Shown piece by piece: positions 1 through 10,158 of a DNA stretch of 64,000 nt. A program made the position numbers and the translations under genes. The stretch is from RAM1 sp041905405. Its GTDB lineage: Bacteria; Pseudomonadota; Gammaproteobacteria; Burkholderiales; Burkholderiaceae_C. Within the stretch, counting starts at the first letter, position 1, and each line of letters starts with the position of its first letter. Under the pieces are notes generated by a model. It saw nothing but the letters and a program-made list of their open reading frames with translations. It was not told the DNA's origin and searched no databases. Location of the stretch: positions 1 through 64,000 of the forward strand of contig JAYRLC010000018.1 in the NCBI GenBank assembly GCA_041905405.1. The letters run 5' to 3'.

Positions 1-20
1 CCATCCATAAACAGCGCGGA

Positions 21-46
21 CTTGAAACGGACACAAAACCCCTTAT
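21..46 (+). promoter_or_regulatory. Sigma-32-type heat-shock promoter of groESL
   Basis: CTTGAAA at 21-27 and CCCCTTAT at 39-46 are separated by 11 bases, close to the sigma-32 consensus (CTTGAAA, 11-16 bases, CCCCATNT). It lies just upstream of the CIRCE operator, so heat-shock sigma activation and HrcA repression probably act together on groESL. Confidence 0.7.
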
Positions 47-48
47 CA

Positions 49-75
49 TCAGCACTCGCCTTTGTTGAGTGCTAA
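49..75 (+). promoter_or_regulatory. CIRCE operator (HrcA binding site)
   Basis: TCAGCACTC, nine bases, GAGTGCTAA match the CIRCE inverted repeat TTAGCACTC-N9-GAGTGCTAA with one mismatch in the left arm. It overlaps the expected transcription start of groES, where bound HrcA would block transcription. Confidence 0.9.
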
Positions 76-98
76 CACCTCAGCGGCGTCAAGTTAAT

Positions 99-119
99 AA
101 GCACTGACTTTCAGTGCTT
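99..119 (+). promoter_or_regulatory. Perfect hairpin in the groES 5' leader
   Basis: AAGCACTGA and TCAGTGCTT form a perfect 9-bp stem with a CTT loop, followed by a T-rich run (TTTTGTTTT). It lies between the CIRCE element and the groES ribosome site. It may be an attenuator, an mRNA stabiliser or a remnant CIRCE-like half-site pair, as the arms share AGCACT with CIRCE. Function is inferred. Confidence 0.5.
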
Positions 120-154
120 TTGTTTTACCAACCCATCCAAAACCAGGAGATTCC

Positions 155-448
155 ATGAAACTTCGTCCCCTCGCCGATCGCGTGATCGTCAAGCGTGTCG
201 ACAGCGAAACCAAGACCGCCTCGGGCATCGTCATCCCCGACGCCGCCGCCGAGAAGCCCGACCAGGGCGAAGTACTGGCTGTGGGCCCCGGCCGCAAGAA
301 CGACAAGGGCGAACTGGTCGCCATGAACGTCAAGGCCGGCGACCGCGTCCTGTTCGGCAAATACTCGGGCCAGACCGTCAAGGTCGACGGCGACGAGCTG
401 CTGGTCATGAAGGAAGACGACCTGTTCGCCGTGGTCGAAACCAAGTGA
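155..448 (+). CDS. groES: Co-chaperonin GroES
   Basis: This is the 10-kDa co-chaperonin that caps the GroEL cavity during ATP-driven protein folding in the cytosol. The 97-residue product has the usual family length. It begins with the typical KLRPLADRV strand and carries the mobile GroEL-binding loop (roughly residues 17-35, with ETKTASGIVIPD) and a C-terminal ALLVMKEDDL-like segment. An AGGAGA ribosome site lies 7 bases before the ATG. It is first in the groES-groEL operon and is controlled by the sigma-32-type promoter and CIRCE element upstream. Identification is secure. Confidence 0.98.
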   Translation: MKLRPLADRVIVKRVDSETKTASGIVIPDAAAEKPDQGEVLAVGPGRKNDKGELVAMNVKAGDRVLFGKYSGQTVKVDGDELLVMKEDDLFAVVETK

Positions 449-533
449 TTTTGCGGGACTGACCGGCTGACGCGCGCAGCGCCCGGCCGCTCTGTCCCCA
501 ACTGATTAACCTTTAATTTCTGGAGAAACAAAC

Positions 534-2180
<1,647 letters not shown>

Positions 2181-2187
2181 GCCCTTT

Positions 2188-2218
2188 CACCGTGAAATCG
2201 CTGCGCGATTTCACGGTG
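2188..2218 (+). terminator. Stem-loop downstream of groEL
   Basis: CACCGTGAAATCG (2188-2200) and CGATTTCACGGTG (2206-2218) form a perfect 13-bp stem with a five-base loop. There is no T tract directly after it, so it more likely protects or processes the groEL mRNA 3' end than terminates alone. Confidence 0.6.
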
Positions 2219-2231
2219 GTGCTCAGCTAGA

Positions 2232-2264
2232 TGAAAAAGGCCGGCGTGAAGCCGGCCTTTTTCA
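2232..2264. terminator. Bidirectional terminator between groEL and pgi
   Basis: TGAAAAAGGCCGGC (2232-2245) pairs perfectly with GCCGGCCTTTTTCA (2251-2264) around a GTGAA loop. The stem has an A run on one side and a T run on the other, so it can terminate both groEL from the left and the convergent tal-pgi operon from the right. Confidence 0.9.
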
Positions 2265-2314
2265 TGGGGCGTCGCGCTGCATGTTATTTCGCACGACAGG
2301 TGCCACTGCGTGGT

Positions 2315-3883
2315 TCAGGATCGCAGTTTCTGCACCAGTCCGGCCGTGCTCGCGTCCAGGCCCGACGTATCCCCGCTGCGCAGCCGCAGCGTGATGTCCT
2401 TGGCCAGCACCTTGCCCAGCTCCACGCCCCACTGGTCGAAGCTGTTGATGCCCCACAGCGACCCGCTGGTGAACACGCGGTGCTCATGCATCGCAATCAG
2501 CGCGCCCAGGCTGCGCGGCGTCAGCTCGTCCAGCAGCAGCATCGTGCTCGGCCGGTTGCCGGGGAAGTGCTTGTGCCCCCCGGCGTCGGTCTTGCCCAGC
2601 ATCAGCGCCTGGGCCTGGGCGATCACGTTGGCCAGCAGTTGCTCGTGATGGCCCGCCAGGGCATGGGTGGCGCGGCGTACGGCCACGAATTCAACAGGCA
2701 CGACGTCCGTGCCCTGATGCAGCATCTGGAAATAGGCATGCTGCCCATTGGTGCCCGGCTCGCCCCACAGCACCGGCGCCGTCTGCAATTGCAGCGCGTC
2801 GCCGTGCAGGTCCACGCGCTTGCCGTTGCTTTCCATCTCCAGCTGTTGCAGGTAGGCCGGCAGGCGGCGCAGCGCACTGTGGTACGGCGCGATGCTGCGG
2901 CTGGCAAAGCCGTGAAAGTTGCGATACCACACGTCCAGCAGCGCCAGCAGCATCGGCAGGTTCTGCGCGGGCGGCGCGGTGCGAAAGTGGTTGTCCATGG
3001 CGTGGGCGCCGTCCAGCATTTCCAGGAACCGCGCCGAGCCTATCGACATGGCGATCGGCAGGCCGATGGCCGACCACATCGAGTAACGACCGCCCACCCA
3101 GTCCCAGAAGCCGAAGGTGGTGCTGATGCCGAATTCACCCGCCGCCGCCACGTTGGTCGTGAGCGCCGCGAAATGCCGTGCCACATCGCGCCCGCCTTGC
3201 GCGTCGAACCAGGCCCGCGCTGAATGCGCGTTGGTCATGGTCTCGATCGTGGTGAAGGTTTTGGACGCGATCAGGAACAGCGTGCTGTCGGGCCGCACCT
3301 GTGACAGCACCGCGTCCAGCTCATGGCCGTCCACGTTGGACACGAAATGAAAGCGCTTGCCCGGCGCCGCATGGCCTTGCAGCGCCAGCGTGGCCATCTG
3401 CGGCCCCAGGTCCGAGCCGCCGATGCCGATGTTGACCACGTCGGTGATGCCGTCGTCGGCACGCACCCGGTCGGCGTAGGCCAGCATGGCATCCCGCGTG
3501 GCCAGAACCTGGGCATGCGCGTCGCGCAGGGCCTGCGAGCCCAACGTCGAACCGGCGGGCGCGCGCAGCAGCCAATGCATCACCGCGCGCTGTTCGGTGG
3601 CGTTGACGGGTTCGCCCGCGAACATGGCGTCGCGGTGCCCGGCAACGCCGCATTCCCCGGCCATGGCCAGCAGCAGGTCGCGCGTGGCGCCGTCCCACAG
3701 GTTTTTGGACAGGTCGGCAAAGACGTGCGGCGCCTGCAGGCTGAAGCCGTCAAAGCGGCCTGCGTCGGCAGCGAAAGCCCGGCGCAGGTCGAAGCTGCGG
3801 CCGGCTGTGTACAGCTGCGTCTGCAACGCCGCCCAGGCGGACGTCTGGTCGCAGCGCGGACGCTCCAGAAATGCGGCGCTCAT
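2315..3883 (-). CDS. pgi: Glucose-6-phosphate isomerase
   Basis: Interconverts glucose-6-phosphate and fructose-6-phosphate in the cytosol. The 522-residue product shows both family signatures: GGRYSMWS around the substrate pocket and the C-terminal GINSFDQWGVELGK stretch with catalytic residues. VNIGIGGSDLGP, SKTFTT and GTNGQHAYFQ are also present. The start at 3883 (MSAAFLERP) was chosen because it gives the normal family length. The reading frame stays open upstream but there runs opposite tal. It is the second gene of a tal-pgi operon, 14 bases after tal. In this context it links gluconeogenesis to zwf and the pentose-phosphate enzymes. Confidence 0.96.
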   Translation of the reverse strand: MSAAFLERPRCDQTSAWAALQTQLYTAGRSFDLRRAFAADAGRFDGFSLQAPHVFADLSKNLWDGATRDLLLAMAGECGVAGHRDAMFAGEPVNATEQRAVMHWLLRAPAGSTLGSQALRDAHAQVLATRDAMLAYADRVRADDGITDVVNIGIGGSDLGPQMATLALQGHAAPGKRFHFVSNVDGHELDAVLSQVRPDSTLFLIASKTFTTIETMTNAHSARAWFDAQGGRDVARHFAALTTNVAAAGEFGISTTFGFWDWVGGRYSMWSAIGLPIAMSIGSARFLEMLDGAHAMDNHFRTAPPAQNLPMLLALLDVWYRNFHGFASRSIAPYHSALRRLPAYLQQLEMESNGKRVDLHGDALQLQTAPVLWGEPGTNGQHAYFQMLHQGTDVVPVEFVAVRRATHALAGHHEQLLANVIAQAQALMLGKTDAGGHKHFPGNRPSTMLLLDELTPRSLGALIAMHEHRVFTSGSLWGINSFDQWGVELGKVLAKDITLRLRSGDTSGLDASTAGLVQKLRS

Positions 3884-3897
3884 GCAGGTCCCTCCGG

Positions 3898-4845
3898 TCA
3901 CGCGGCCAGCATGAGCTGTTCGAGCTTGACCGCATCCGCCGCAAAGGCGCGGATGCCTTCGGCCAGCTTCTCGGTCGCCATGGCGTCTTCGTTCAGCGCG
4001 TAGCGAAAGCCCGCCTCGTCGAAGTTCACGGGTTCGAGCTTCATGGCGCGTGCGCTGCCCGCGTCCAGCGTGCGCGCAAGGGGCGCGTCGCTGGCGGCCA
4101 GCTGGGCCAGCAGGTCCGGGCTGATGGTCAGCAGGTCGCAGCCAGCCAGCGCCGTGATCTGTCCCGTGTTGCGAAAGCTCGCGCCCATGACCTCGGTCGC
4201 GATGCCGAAGTGCTTGTAGTGGTTGTAGATCTGGCGCACGGACTTCACGCCGGGGTCGTTGGCGCCTGCGTTGGCCGCCTCGTCCCACTGCGCGCCGGCC
4301 TGCTTCTTGTACCAGTCGTAGATGCGGCCCACGAACGGCGAGATGAGCTGGATCTTCTCCTGCCCGCACACCACGGCCTGGCAGAACGAAAACAGCAGCG
4401 TCAGGTTGGTGTTGATGCCGCGCCGCTGCAGCCGGCCCGCGGCCTGCATGCCCTCCCAGGTCGCGGCGATCTTGATCAGCACACGATCAGTGGGCACGCC
4501 TTCGGCCTGGTAAAGCTCGATGATGCGTTCGGCGCGGGTGAAGGTGGCGGCGGCGTCGAAGCTCAGGCGGGCATCGACCTCGGTCGACACGCGGCCGGGG
4601 ATCAGGTTGAGAATCTCGCGGCCGAAACGCACCAGCAGCCGGTCCATCACTTCATCCAGCGGCTTGCCGCGGTGCGCGGCGACCGTGTCCTTCAGAAGCG
4701 GCTGATAGTCCGGCTTTTGCACGGCCTTCAGGATCAGGGACGGATTGGTCGTGGCGTCCTGCGGCTTGAAAGCATCCATCTGCCTGAAGTCGCCGGTGTC
4801 GGCCACCACGGTCGTCAACTGTTTGAGCGCGTCGAGTTGGTTCAT
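3898..4845 (-). CDS. tal: Transaldolase
   Basis: Transfers a dihydroxyacetone unit between sedoheptulose-7-phosphate and glyceraldehyde-3-phosphate in the non-oxidative pentose-phosphate pathway. The 315-residue protein has the type 1 (TalB-like) length, the DATTNPS signature at residues 30-36 and the Schiff-base lysine in VLIKIAATWEG at about residue 125. It is first in the operon with pgi. The 153 bases between it and the lipocalin must hold its promoter. Annotation is straightforward. Confidence 0.97.
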   Translation of the reverse strand: MNQLDALKQLTTVVADTGDFRQMDAFKPQDATTNPSLILKAVQKPDYQPLLKDTVAAHRGKPLDEVMDRLLVRFGREILNLIPGRVSTEVDARLSFDAAATFTRAERIIELYQAEGVPTDRVLIKIAATWEGMQAAGRLQRRGINTNLTLLFSFCQAVVCGQEKIQLISPFVGRIYDWYKKQAGAQWDEAANAGANDPGVKSVRQIYNHYKHFGIATEVMGASFRNTGQITALAGCDLLTISPDLLAQLAASDAPLARTLDAGSARAMKLEPVNFDEAGFRYALNEDAMATEKLAEGIRAFAADAVKLEQLMLAA

Positions 4846-4998
4846 GGCCGGATTATCCGGCCTGACCGGCGTCCGCCGACGTGTTCGTGCGCGTTACGAA
4901 CAGCCCCGCGTGCCCGGCGCGGCATGTAAGCCACGTCCGACAAACCAAGCCGGGCCTTGCCGATGGCCTGTAGCCTGGCGCGTGCGCAGACTGGGTGC

Positions 4999-5652
4999 AT
5001 GCGATCGAGCCCTTACACCCTGCTTTTCACGCCCGTTGTGGGCGCCCTGCTGTTTGCGCTGACCGGCCTGCTGGCGCTGGCCGCGCACGCCCAGTCCACC
5101 AGCACGATGTCGGTCGGTACCCAGGCCAACATCAACACGCCCGCGCCCGCCACCGCGCTGCCCGTGGTAGCCCCTGTTGACCTGAAGCGGTACGCCGGCA
5201 CCTGGTACGAGCAGGCGCGGCTGCCCAACCGGTTCCAGCGCGACTGCGCGGGACAGGTGTCGGCAACGTACGAGGTGCGCACCGACGGCAAGGTCGACGT
5301 CACCAACCGGTGCGTCAAGGCCGATGGCCGCACCGAGTCTGCGCAAGGCATGGCGCGCGTCGTGCCCGTGCAGGGCCAGCCCGATGCGGGCCGGCTGGAA
5401 GTCAGCTTCGCCTCGCGCTGGCTGGACTGGGTGCCCATGGTCTGGGGCGACTACTGGATCATGCAGCTCGACGCTGACTACCAGACGGCGCTGGTCGGCA
5501 CACCCAACCGCAAGTACCTGTGGGTACTGTCGCGCGCGCCGCAACTGGAGCCGGCGCGCCTGCAGGCGCTGCTGGACTATGCGCGCGAAACCGGGTTCGA
5601 CACGGCGGCCGTCGTGCGCACACCCGCCGCGCCCGCGGTCGCCCTGCGCTGA
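4999..5652 (+). CDS. Bacterial lipocalin (Blc family)
   Basis: A 217-residue secreted or outer-membrane-associated lipocalin likely to bind lipids or other small hydrophobic ligands. The hallmark motif GTWYEQARLPNRFQ follows a linker after an N-terminal signal peptide (hydrophobic LLFALTGLLALAAHAQ). The later YWIMQLD and YLWVLSRAP strands match Blc proteins. No lipobox cysteine is obvious, so it is probably periplasmic rather than a lipoprotein. The start at 4999 (MRSSPYTLLF) gives a proper signal peptide; an in-frame ATG 42 bases upstream would spoil it. It diverges from tal and converges on the ABC ATPase gene. Confidence 0.85.
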   Translation: MRSSPYTLLFTPVVGALLFALTGLLALAAHAQSTSTMSVGTQANINTPAPATALPVVAPVDLKRYAGTWYEQARLPNRFQRDCAGQVSATYEVRTDGKVDVTNRCVKADGRTESAQGMARVVPVQGQPDAGRLEVSFASRWLDWVPMVWGDYWIMQLDADYQTALVGTPNRKYLWVLSRAPQLEPARLQALLDYARETGFDTAAVVRTPAAPAVALR

Positions 5653-5679
5653 CGCAAGGTGACGCAGCGCAGCAGCCGA

Positions 5680-6732
5680 TCAGGCTGGCGCAGACACAAC
5701 GGACACGCCGTGGTCCGCCAGGCTCAGGCCCACCTGGTCGCCGGGTGACAGCACGTCGCTCAGGTCGGGCGACACCACGAAGATCTGACCCAACTCGGTC
5801 TTGAACGTGTATTCATGGACGCTGCCCAGGTAGGCGGATTTGGTGCAGGTGCCCTGCAGCCCGGCGCCATCGCGGTGGACCAGCCAGGCCTCGGGCCGCA
5901 CCGCGGCCTTCACCGGACCGGGCGCCACGGCGCGGCGCGCCCTGAGCGTCAGCGGCCCCAGCGACACATTGCCATCGGCATCCGCCGTCGCGGGGAACAG
6001 CATCGCCTCGCCCATGAAGCCCGCGACGAACTCCGACTGCGGGTATTCGTACAGGTCCTGCGGCGTGCCGCGCTGCGCGATCAGGCCATGGTTCATGACG
6101 ATGATCTGGTCGCTCACGGCCAGCGCCTCGCTCTGGTCGTGGGTCACATAAGCCACGGTGAGCTGCAGGCGCTGCTGCAGCGCGCGGATTTCCTCACGCA
6201 TCTCGCGGCGCAGGCGCGCATCCAGGTTGGACAGCGGCTCGTCGAACAGCAGCACGGCCGGCTCCAGCACCAGCGCGCGGGCCAGTGCCACACGTTGCTG
6301 CTGGCCGCCCGACAGCTCGCTGGGCAGGCGGTCGTCGTAGCCGACCAGGCCCACGTTGCGCAGCGCCTCCACGGCCAGCGGGCGCGCGGCGTCAGCCGTC
6401 TTGCCGGACATGCGCAGACCGTACATGACGTTTTCCACCACGTTCATGTGGGGGAACAGTGCATAGCTCTGGAACATCATGCTCACATTGCGCTGGGCCG
6501 GCCCCAGCGTAGTGACGTCCTTGCCGTCGATCACGATCTGCCCCGACGTGGGCGACTCCAGCCCGGCGATCATGCGCAGCGTGGTGGTCTTGCCGCAGCC
6601 CGAGGGGCCGAGGATGGTCGTGAGCGTGCCGCGCGGCACTTCGAAGCTGATGCCCTGCACCGCCAGCGGCGCCGACGAATCGGTGCCGTAGCGCTTGGTG
6701 ACGTTGCGAAAAACAATGCCTGAGTCGTTCAT
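5680..6732 (-). CDS. ABC transporter ATP-binding protein (Fbp/AfuC type)
   Basis: Cytoplasmic ATPase of a binding-protein-dependent importer, 350 residues. It shows Walker A GPSGCGKTT, Q-loop MMFQSYALFPHM, signature LSGGQQQRVALARAL, Walker B VLLFDEPLSNLD and an H-loop in TVAYVTHDQSEA, followed by a C-terminal TOBE-like domain of about 110 residues. This layout fits the iron/putrescine/sugar-phosphate (FbpC/PotA/AfuC) subclass. Its ATG shares one base with the stop codon of the permease gene (TGATG), implying translational coupling. The substrate cannot be read from this subunit. Confidence 0.9.
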   Translation of the reverse strand: MNDSGIVFRNVTKRYGTDSSAPLAVQGISFEVPRGTLTTILGPSGCGKTTTLRMIAGLESPTSGQIVIDGKDVTTLGPAQRNVSMMFQSYALFPHMNVVENVMYGLRMSGKTADAARPLAVEALRNVGLVGYDDRLPSELSGGQQQRVALARALVLEPAVLLFDEPLSNLDARLRREMREEIRALQQRLQLTVAYVTHDQSEALAVSDQIIVMNHGLIAQRGTPQDLYEYPQSEFVAGFMGEAMLFPATADADGNVSLGPLTLRARRAVAPGPVKAAVRPEAWLVHRDGAGLQGTCTKSAYLGSVHEYTFKTELGQIFVVSPDLSDVLSPGDQVGLSLADHGVSVVSAPA

Positions 6733-8948
6733 CAGTGCATTCCTTGTGTGTTGGTGATTTTGTGGCCGGCGCCGGCCTTGCGTCGGCCGAGCTTGCGTTC
6801 GCCGACAACGAATTGAATGAGGGCAGTGGCCGCCGACATCAGGAGGATCAGCACCGTGCAGTACGCCAGCGCCACCCCATAGTCGCCGTTGCCCACGCGG
6901 CCGATGATGTAGGTGGTGGCCAGCTCGTTCTCGGCCGTGACCAGGAAGATCACGGCGCTCACGGTGGTGATGGCCCGCACAAAGCTGTAGACCAGCGCCG
7001 CCACCAGCGCCGGCTTGAGCAACGGCAGCACCACGTGGCGCAGCGTCTGCACACTGCCCGCGCGCAGCATGAGCGAAGCCTCGTCCAGCGAACGGTCCAG
7101 CTGCTTGAACGCCGCTGTGCCCGCGCGCACACCCACCGGCAAATTGCGGAACATGAAGCACAGCACGATGATCAGCGCCGTGCCGGTCAGCTCGAACGGC
7201 GGCACGTTGAACGCCAGGATATAGCTCACGCCCAGCACCGTGCCAGGGATGGCGAACGCCAGCAGCGCCGAGAACTCGAATGCGCCCTGGCCCCGGAATT
7301 CGGTGCGCGCGAGCAGCCAGGCGATCATCAGCCCCACGGCCGCCGTCATGGGCGCCGAGATGGCCGCCAGCTTGACCGTGGTGAAGAACGAATTCCATGC
7401 GGTGCCGGCCCACACGATCCCGAACTCTCCCCATTCCAGCGAGAACGCGGTGCGGAAGTGGTTCAGCGTGATCGTGTAGTCACGCCCCCAGGTCTGCACA
7501 AAGCCGCCAGCGAACGCGAACAGGTACACCACCAGCGTGAACGCCATCCACGGCAATGCAATGCCATACACCAGCCGCCGCACGCCGGACGGCAGCGGCA
7601 TGGCAATGCCGGCATCGCCCTTGCCTGACACAGTGGTGAAGTTCTGCTTGCCCAGCAGGCCACGCTGGATCGCGAACACCGTGAGCGCGAAGAACGTCAA
7701 CACCCACGCGAGCGATGCCGCTCGGCCCTGGTCGTACTGCGCGCCGACGATCGCGAAGAAGATCTCCGTGGACAGCACCGAGAACTGTCCGCCCACGACG
7801 ATGGGGTTGCCAAAGTCGGCCATGCTCTCGATGAAGCCGACCAGGAAGGCATTGGCCAGCCCCGGCTTGAGCAGCGGCAGCGTCACGGTCATGAAGGTCT
7901 GCTTCGGCGATGCGCGCAGCGTCTGCGCCGCCTCTTCCAGGCTGGGCGCCACACCCTGCACCACGCCGCGCATGATCATGAACGCGATGGGCGTGAAGGC
8001 AAACGTCTGCGCGATCCACACCCCGAACCAGCCGTAGAACCAGCGCGTGGGCGGAATGCCGAACGCCCATTCCAGGAACTGGTTGGCCACGCCCGCGCGC
8101 CCAAACAGCAGGATCAGGCCCAGCCCGACCACGAAGGGCGGCGTGATGATGGGCAGCATGGCCACGATGTTCAGCGGACGGCTGTAGCGATTGGACGTGC
8201 GCTCGGCCATCAGCGCCATGAGCGTGCCCAGCAGCGTGGTGCTGGCTGCCGTCATGAGCCCCAGGAACAGCGTGTTCCAGGCCACGCCACAGCGCTGGCC
8301 ACCCGTCACGCAGGCCAGGCCGAAGTTGCGCTCGCTGGCCACGCGCTCCACCAGCAGACCCAGCGAAAACCCTCCGTCCTCGGTCACGAAGGCCGCGCTC
8401 AGCGCCTTGAGCACCGGGAACATGATGAACAGCGTGAGCAGGCTGCCGCAGCCCAGCACGGCGGCCGCCACGAACAGATCGCCCTTGAACCAGCCACGCC
8501 GCGCAACGCCGAACGCCGCCAGCATGAGCAGCGCCGTCAGTGCGACGAAGCCGCCCCAGCCCATGCCGGGCTGGCGCGCGCCGAGCTCGCCAAAGGCTGC
8601 GGTGAGCGCCTCGAACGACCAGCCGCGCGCGCCGATGGCAAAGCCGCTGGCCAGCAAGGCCAGCAGCCCGAGCCCGCCACCGGCCATCAGCACCACGCCC
8701 TGGCGCCGCCCCGCAGGCAGCAGCGCGCCCACCCCGGCAACCAGCAGGCCCAGCAGGCCCAGCCACAACCAGGGCCGGCCGTAGCGGGCGGCCTGCAACA
8801 GGCCGTTCCCGGCCTGCTCCTGCGAAAACACCTGCGGGATCAAGCGCAGGCCGTTGGCGTCCTGGATGGCATACCAGGGCAGCGCCAGGTAGGCAAGCGC
8901 GCCCACGGCGATCCACAGCCACAAGGGCTTGTTGACGGAACGATTCAT
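6732..8948 (-). CDS. ABC transporter permease, two fused MetI-like domains (FbpB/AfuB type)
   Basis: Inner-membrane permease of 738 residues containing two binding-protein-dependent transport domains, as in FbpB and AfuB. The EAA loops contact the ATPase: the first contains EEAAQTLRASPKQTF and the second DEASLMLRAGSVQTL. An additional N-terminal block of several transmembrane helices (about residues 1-170) precedes the first domain, making it longer than the usual 500-700 residues. It lies between the binding-protein gene (51 bases upstream) and the ATPase gene (one-base overlap). Confidence 0.9.
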   Translation of the reverse strand: MNRSVNKPLWLWIAVGALAYLALPWYAIQDANGLRLIPQVFSQEQAGNGLLQAARYGRPWLWLGLLGLLVAGVGALLPAGRRQGVVLMAGGGLGLLALLASGFAIGARGWSFEALTAAFGELGARQPGMGWGGFVALTALLMLAAFGVARRGWFKGDLFVAAAVLGCGSLLTLFIMFPVLKALSAAFVTEDGGFSLGLLVERVASERNFGLACVTGGQRCGVAWNTLFLGLMTAASTTLLGTLMALMAERTSNRYSRPLNIVAMLPIITPPFVVGLGLILLFGRAGVANQFLEWAFGIPPTRWFYGWFGVWIAQTFAFTPIAFMIMRGVVQGVAPSLEEAAQTLRASPKQTFMTVTLPLLKPGLANAFLVGFIESMADFGNPIVVGGQFSVLSTEIFFAIVGAQYDQGRAASLAWVLTFFALTVFAIQRGLLGKQNFTTVSGKGDAGIAMPLPSGVRRLVYGIALPWMAFTLVVYLFAFAGGFVQTWGRDYTITLNHFRTAFSLEWGEFGIVWAGTAWNSFFTTVKLAAISAPMTAAVGLMIAWLLARTEFRGQGAFEFSALLAFAIPGTVLGVSYILAFNVPPFELTGTALIIVLCFMFRNLPVGVRAGTAAFKQLDRSLDEASLMLRAGSVQTLRHVVLPLLKPALVAALVYSFVRAITTVSAVIFLVTAENELATTYIIGRVGNGDYGVALAYCTVLILLMSAATALIQFVVGERKLGRRKAGAGHKITNTQGMH

Positions 8949-8999
8949 GATGAGGAACGGAGTGAAGACAGGGCGGGCCGGTGCGGACCGGCCCCGCGT

Positions 9000-10016
9000 T
9001 CAGCGCGACTGGTTCTGCACTTCCTTTTCCCATTTGGCGATCAGGCGGCGGCGCTCGACACTGGCGCCGTACTTGGCGTAGTCGTAGTTGATGAGCTTGA
9101 TCTTGGACGGATCCGTCATGCGCGGGTCCTTGGGCACCTTGGTGTTGCTGGGCAGCTGGAACTGCTTGGCCGCCAGGCCGAACTGCTGACCGCCGGGCGT
9201 GAGCGCCCATTCATAGAACTTCTTAGCGGCTTCGGTGTTGGGTCCGTTCTTGACGATGCTCATGGAGCCGACCTCGGCACCCGTGCCTTCGGACGGCGTG
9301 GCCGAGCCGACCGGGAAGCCGTTCACCGCCTCGGTCGTGACGTCGTGCACGAAGCTGATGGACACCGTGGTTTCACCGCGCGCCGCCGCCTTGACCGGCG
9401 CCGTGCCCGAGCGCGTGTAGGTGCTGATGTTGGGGTGCAGCTTCTTCATGTAGTCGAAGGCCTTGTCCTCGCCCATGAGCTGCACCAGCGTGGCGATCAT
9501 GGTGTAGGCCGTGCCGCTGGACGCGGGATTGGCCATCTGGATCTCGCCCTTGAACTCAGGCTTGAGCAGATCGGCCCACGACGTGGGGGCCTTGGCTTTC
9601 TTCTTGGCGAGCAGTTCGTTGTTGTAGCCAAAGCCCAGCGGGCCCAGGTACACGCCCACGGTGCGGTATTTGGAATCGGCCGCCTGCTTCTGCGCCCAGG
9701 GGTGCAGGTCCTTGATCTGCTCGGACTTGTATTCCAGCGTCAGGCCCTGTTCGGCCGCCTGCAGGTGCGGGTCGCCCGTGCCGCCGAACCAGATATCGGT
9801 CTTGGGGTTGGCCTTTTCGGCGTTGAGCTGGGCCAGGGCCTCGCCCGAGCCCTTGGCCGTCATGTTGACCTTCACGCCCGTGGTGCGCGCATACACGGTG
9901 GACATCAGGTTGCACCATTCGGCCTGGACCGAGCAGATGATGTTGACCTGGCCCTGCTGGGCGGCGGCGCCAAAGGTGGTGGCGGCAACGGCGGCTGCGA
10001 TAGCAATCTTTTTCAT
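9000..10016 (-). CDS. Periplasmic binding protein, Fbp/AfuA family; candidate sugar-phosphate binder
   Basis: Extracellular solute-binding protein (338 residues) with a cleavable signal peptide (MKKIAIAAAVAATTFGAAAQ). Family members bind ferric iron, phosphonates or hexose phosphates. The C-terminal tyrosine pair typical of FbpA iron ligands is not clear; there is only NYDYAKYG. The H224-D225 pair and E248 are spaced like residues I recall for hexose-phosphate-binding AfuA, though I cannot align them here. Neighbours pgi, tal, zwf and hexR, and HexR-like palindromes upstream, favour a sugar-phosphate substrate. Family assignment is solid; substrate is inference. Confidence 0.85.
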   Translation of the reverse strand: MKKIAIAAAVAATTFGAAAQQGQVNIICSVQAEWCNLMSTVYARTTGVKVNMTAKGSGEALAQLNAEKANPKTDIWFGGTGDPHLQAAEQGLTLEYKSEQIKDLHPWAQKQAADSKYRTVGVYLGPLGFGYNNELLAKKKAKAPTSWADLLKPEFKGEIQMANPASSGTAYTMIATLVQLMGEDKAFDYMKKLHPNISTYTRSGTAPVKAAARGETTVSISFVHDVTTEAVNGFPVGSATPSEGTGAEVGSMSIVKNGPNTEAAKKFYEWALTPGGQQFGLAAKQFQLPSNTKVPKDPRMTDPSKIKLINYDYAKYGASVERRRLIAKWEKEVQNQSR

Positions 10017-10028
10017 GGGATCCTCTTA

Positions 10029-10041
10029 GTAATTCGATTAC
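10029..10041. promoter_or_regulatory. HexR-like palindrome upstream of the ABC operon
   Basis: GTAAT-TCG-ATTAC is a perfect 5-bp inverted repeat 13 bases before the binding-protein start codon. It resembles the TGTAAT/ATTACA palindrome bound by HexR in other proteobacteria. hexR lies about 1.6 kb away, after zwf. Confidence 0.5.
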
Positions 10042-10119
10042 CGCCGAAGCATAGCCACTTCCCTCTGAAATCTCATACGGGAAAACACCAAACACTCACA
10101 ACTTTGTCATCGATCAACC

Positions 10120-10134
10120 TGAAACTAAGTTACA
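10120..10134. promoter_or_regulatory. HexR-like palindrome upstream of zwf
   Basis: TGAAACTAAGTTACA is a 15-bp near-palindrome (TGAAA/TTACA, one mismatch) 25 bases before the zwf start. It fits the TGTAA-N5-TTACA pattern of HexR operators. With the site at 10029-10041 it brackets the divergent promoter region. Confidence 0.45.
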
Positions 10135-10158
10135 TTACCGATCCAACACCGACGCACC

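Noticed and set aside
9000..10016. Ferric-iron transporter as the firm assignment
   Set aside because: The usual C-terminal double Tyr ligand is unclear and the neighbours are sugar-phosphate enzymes, so the substrate was left open.
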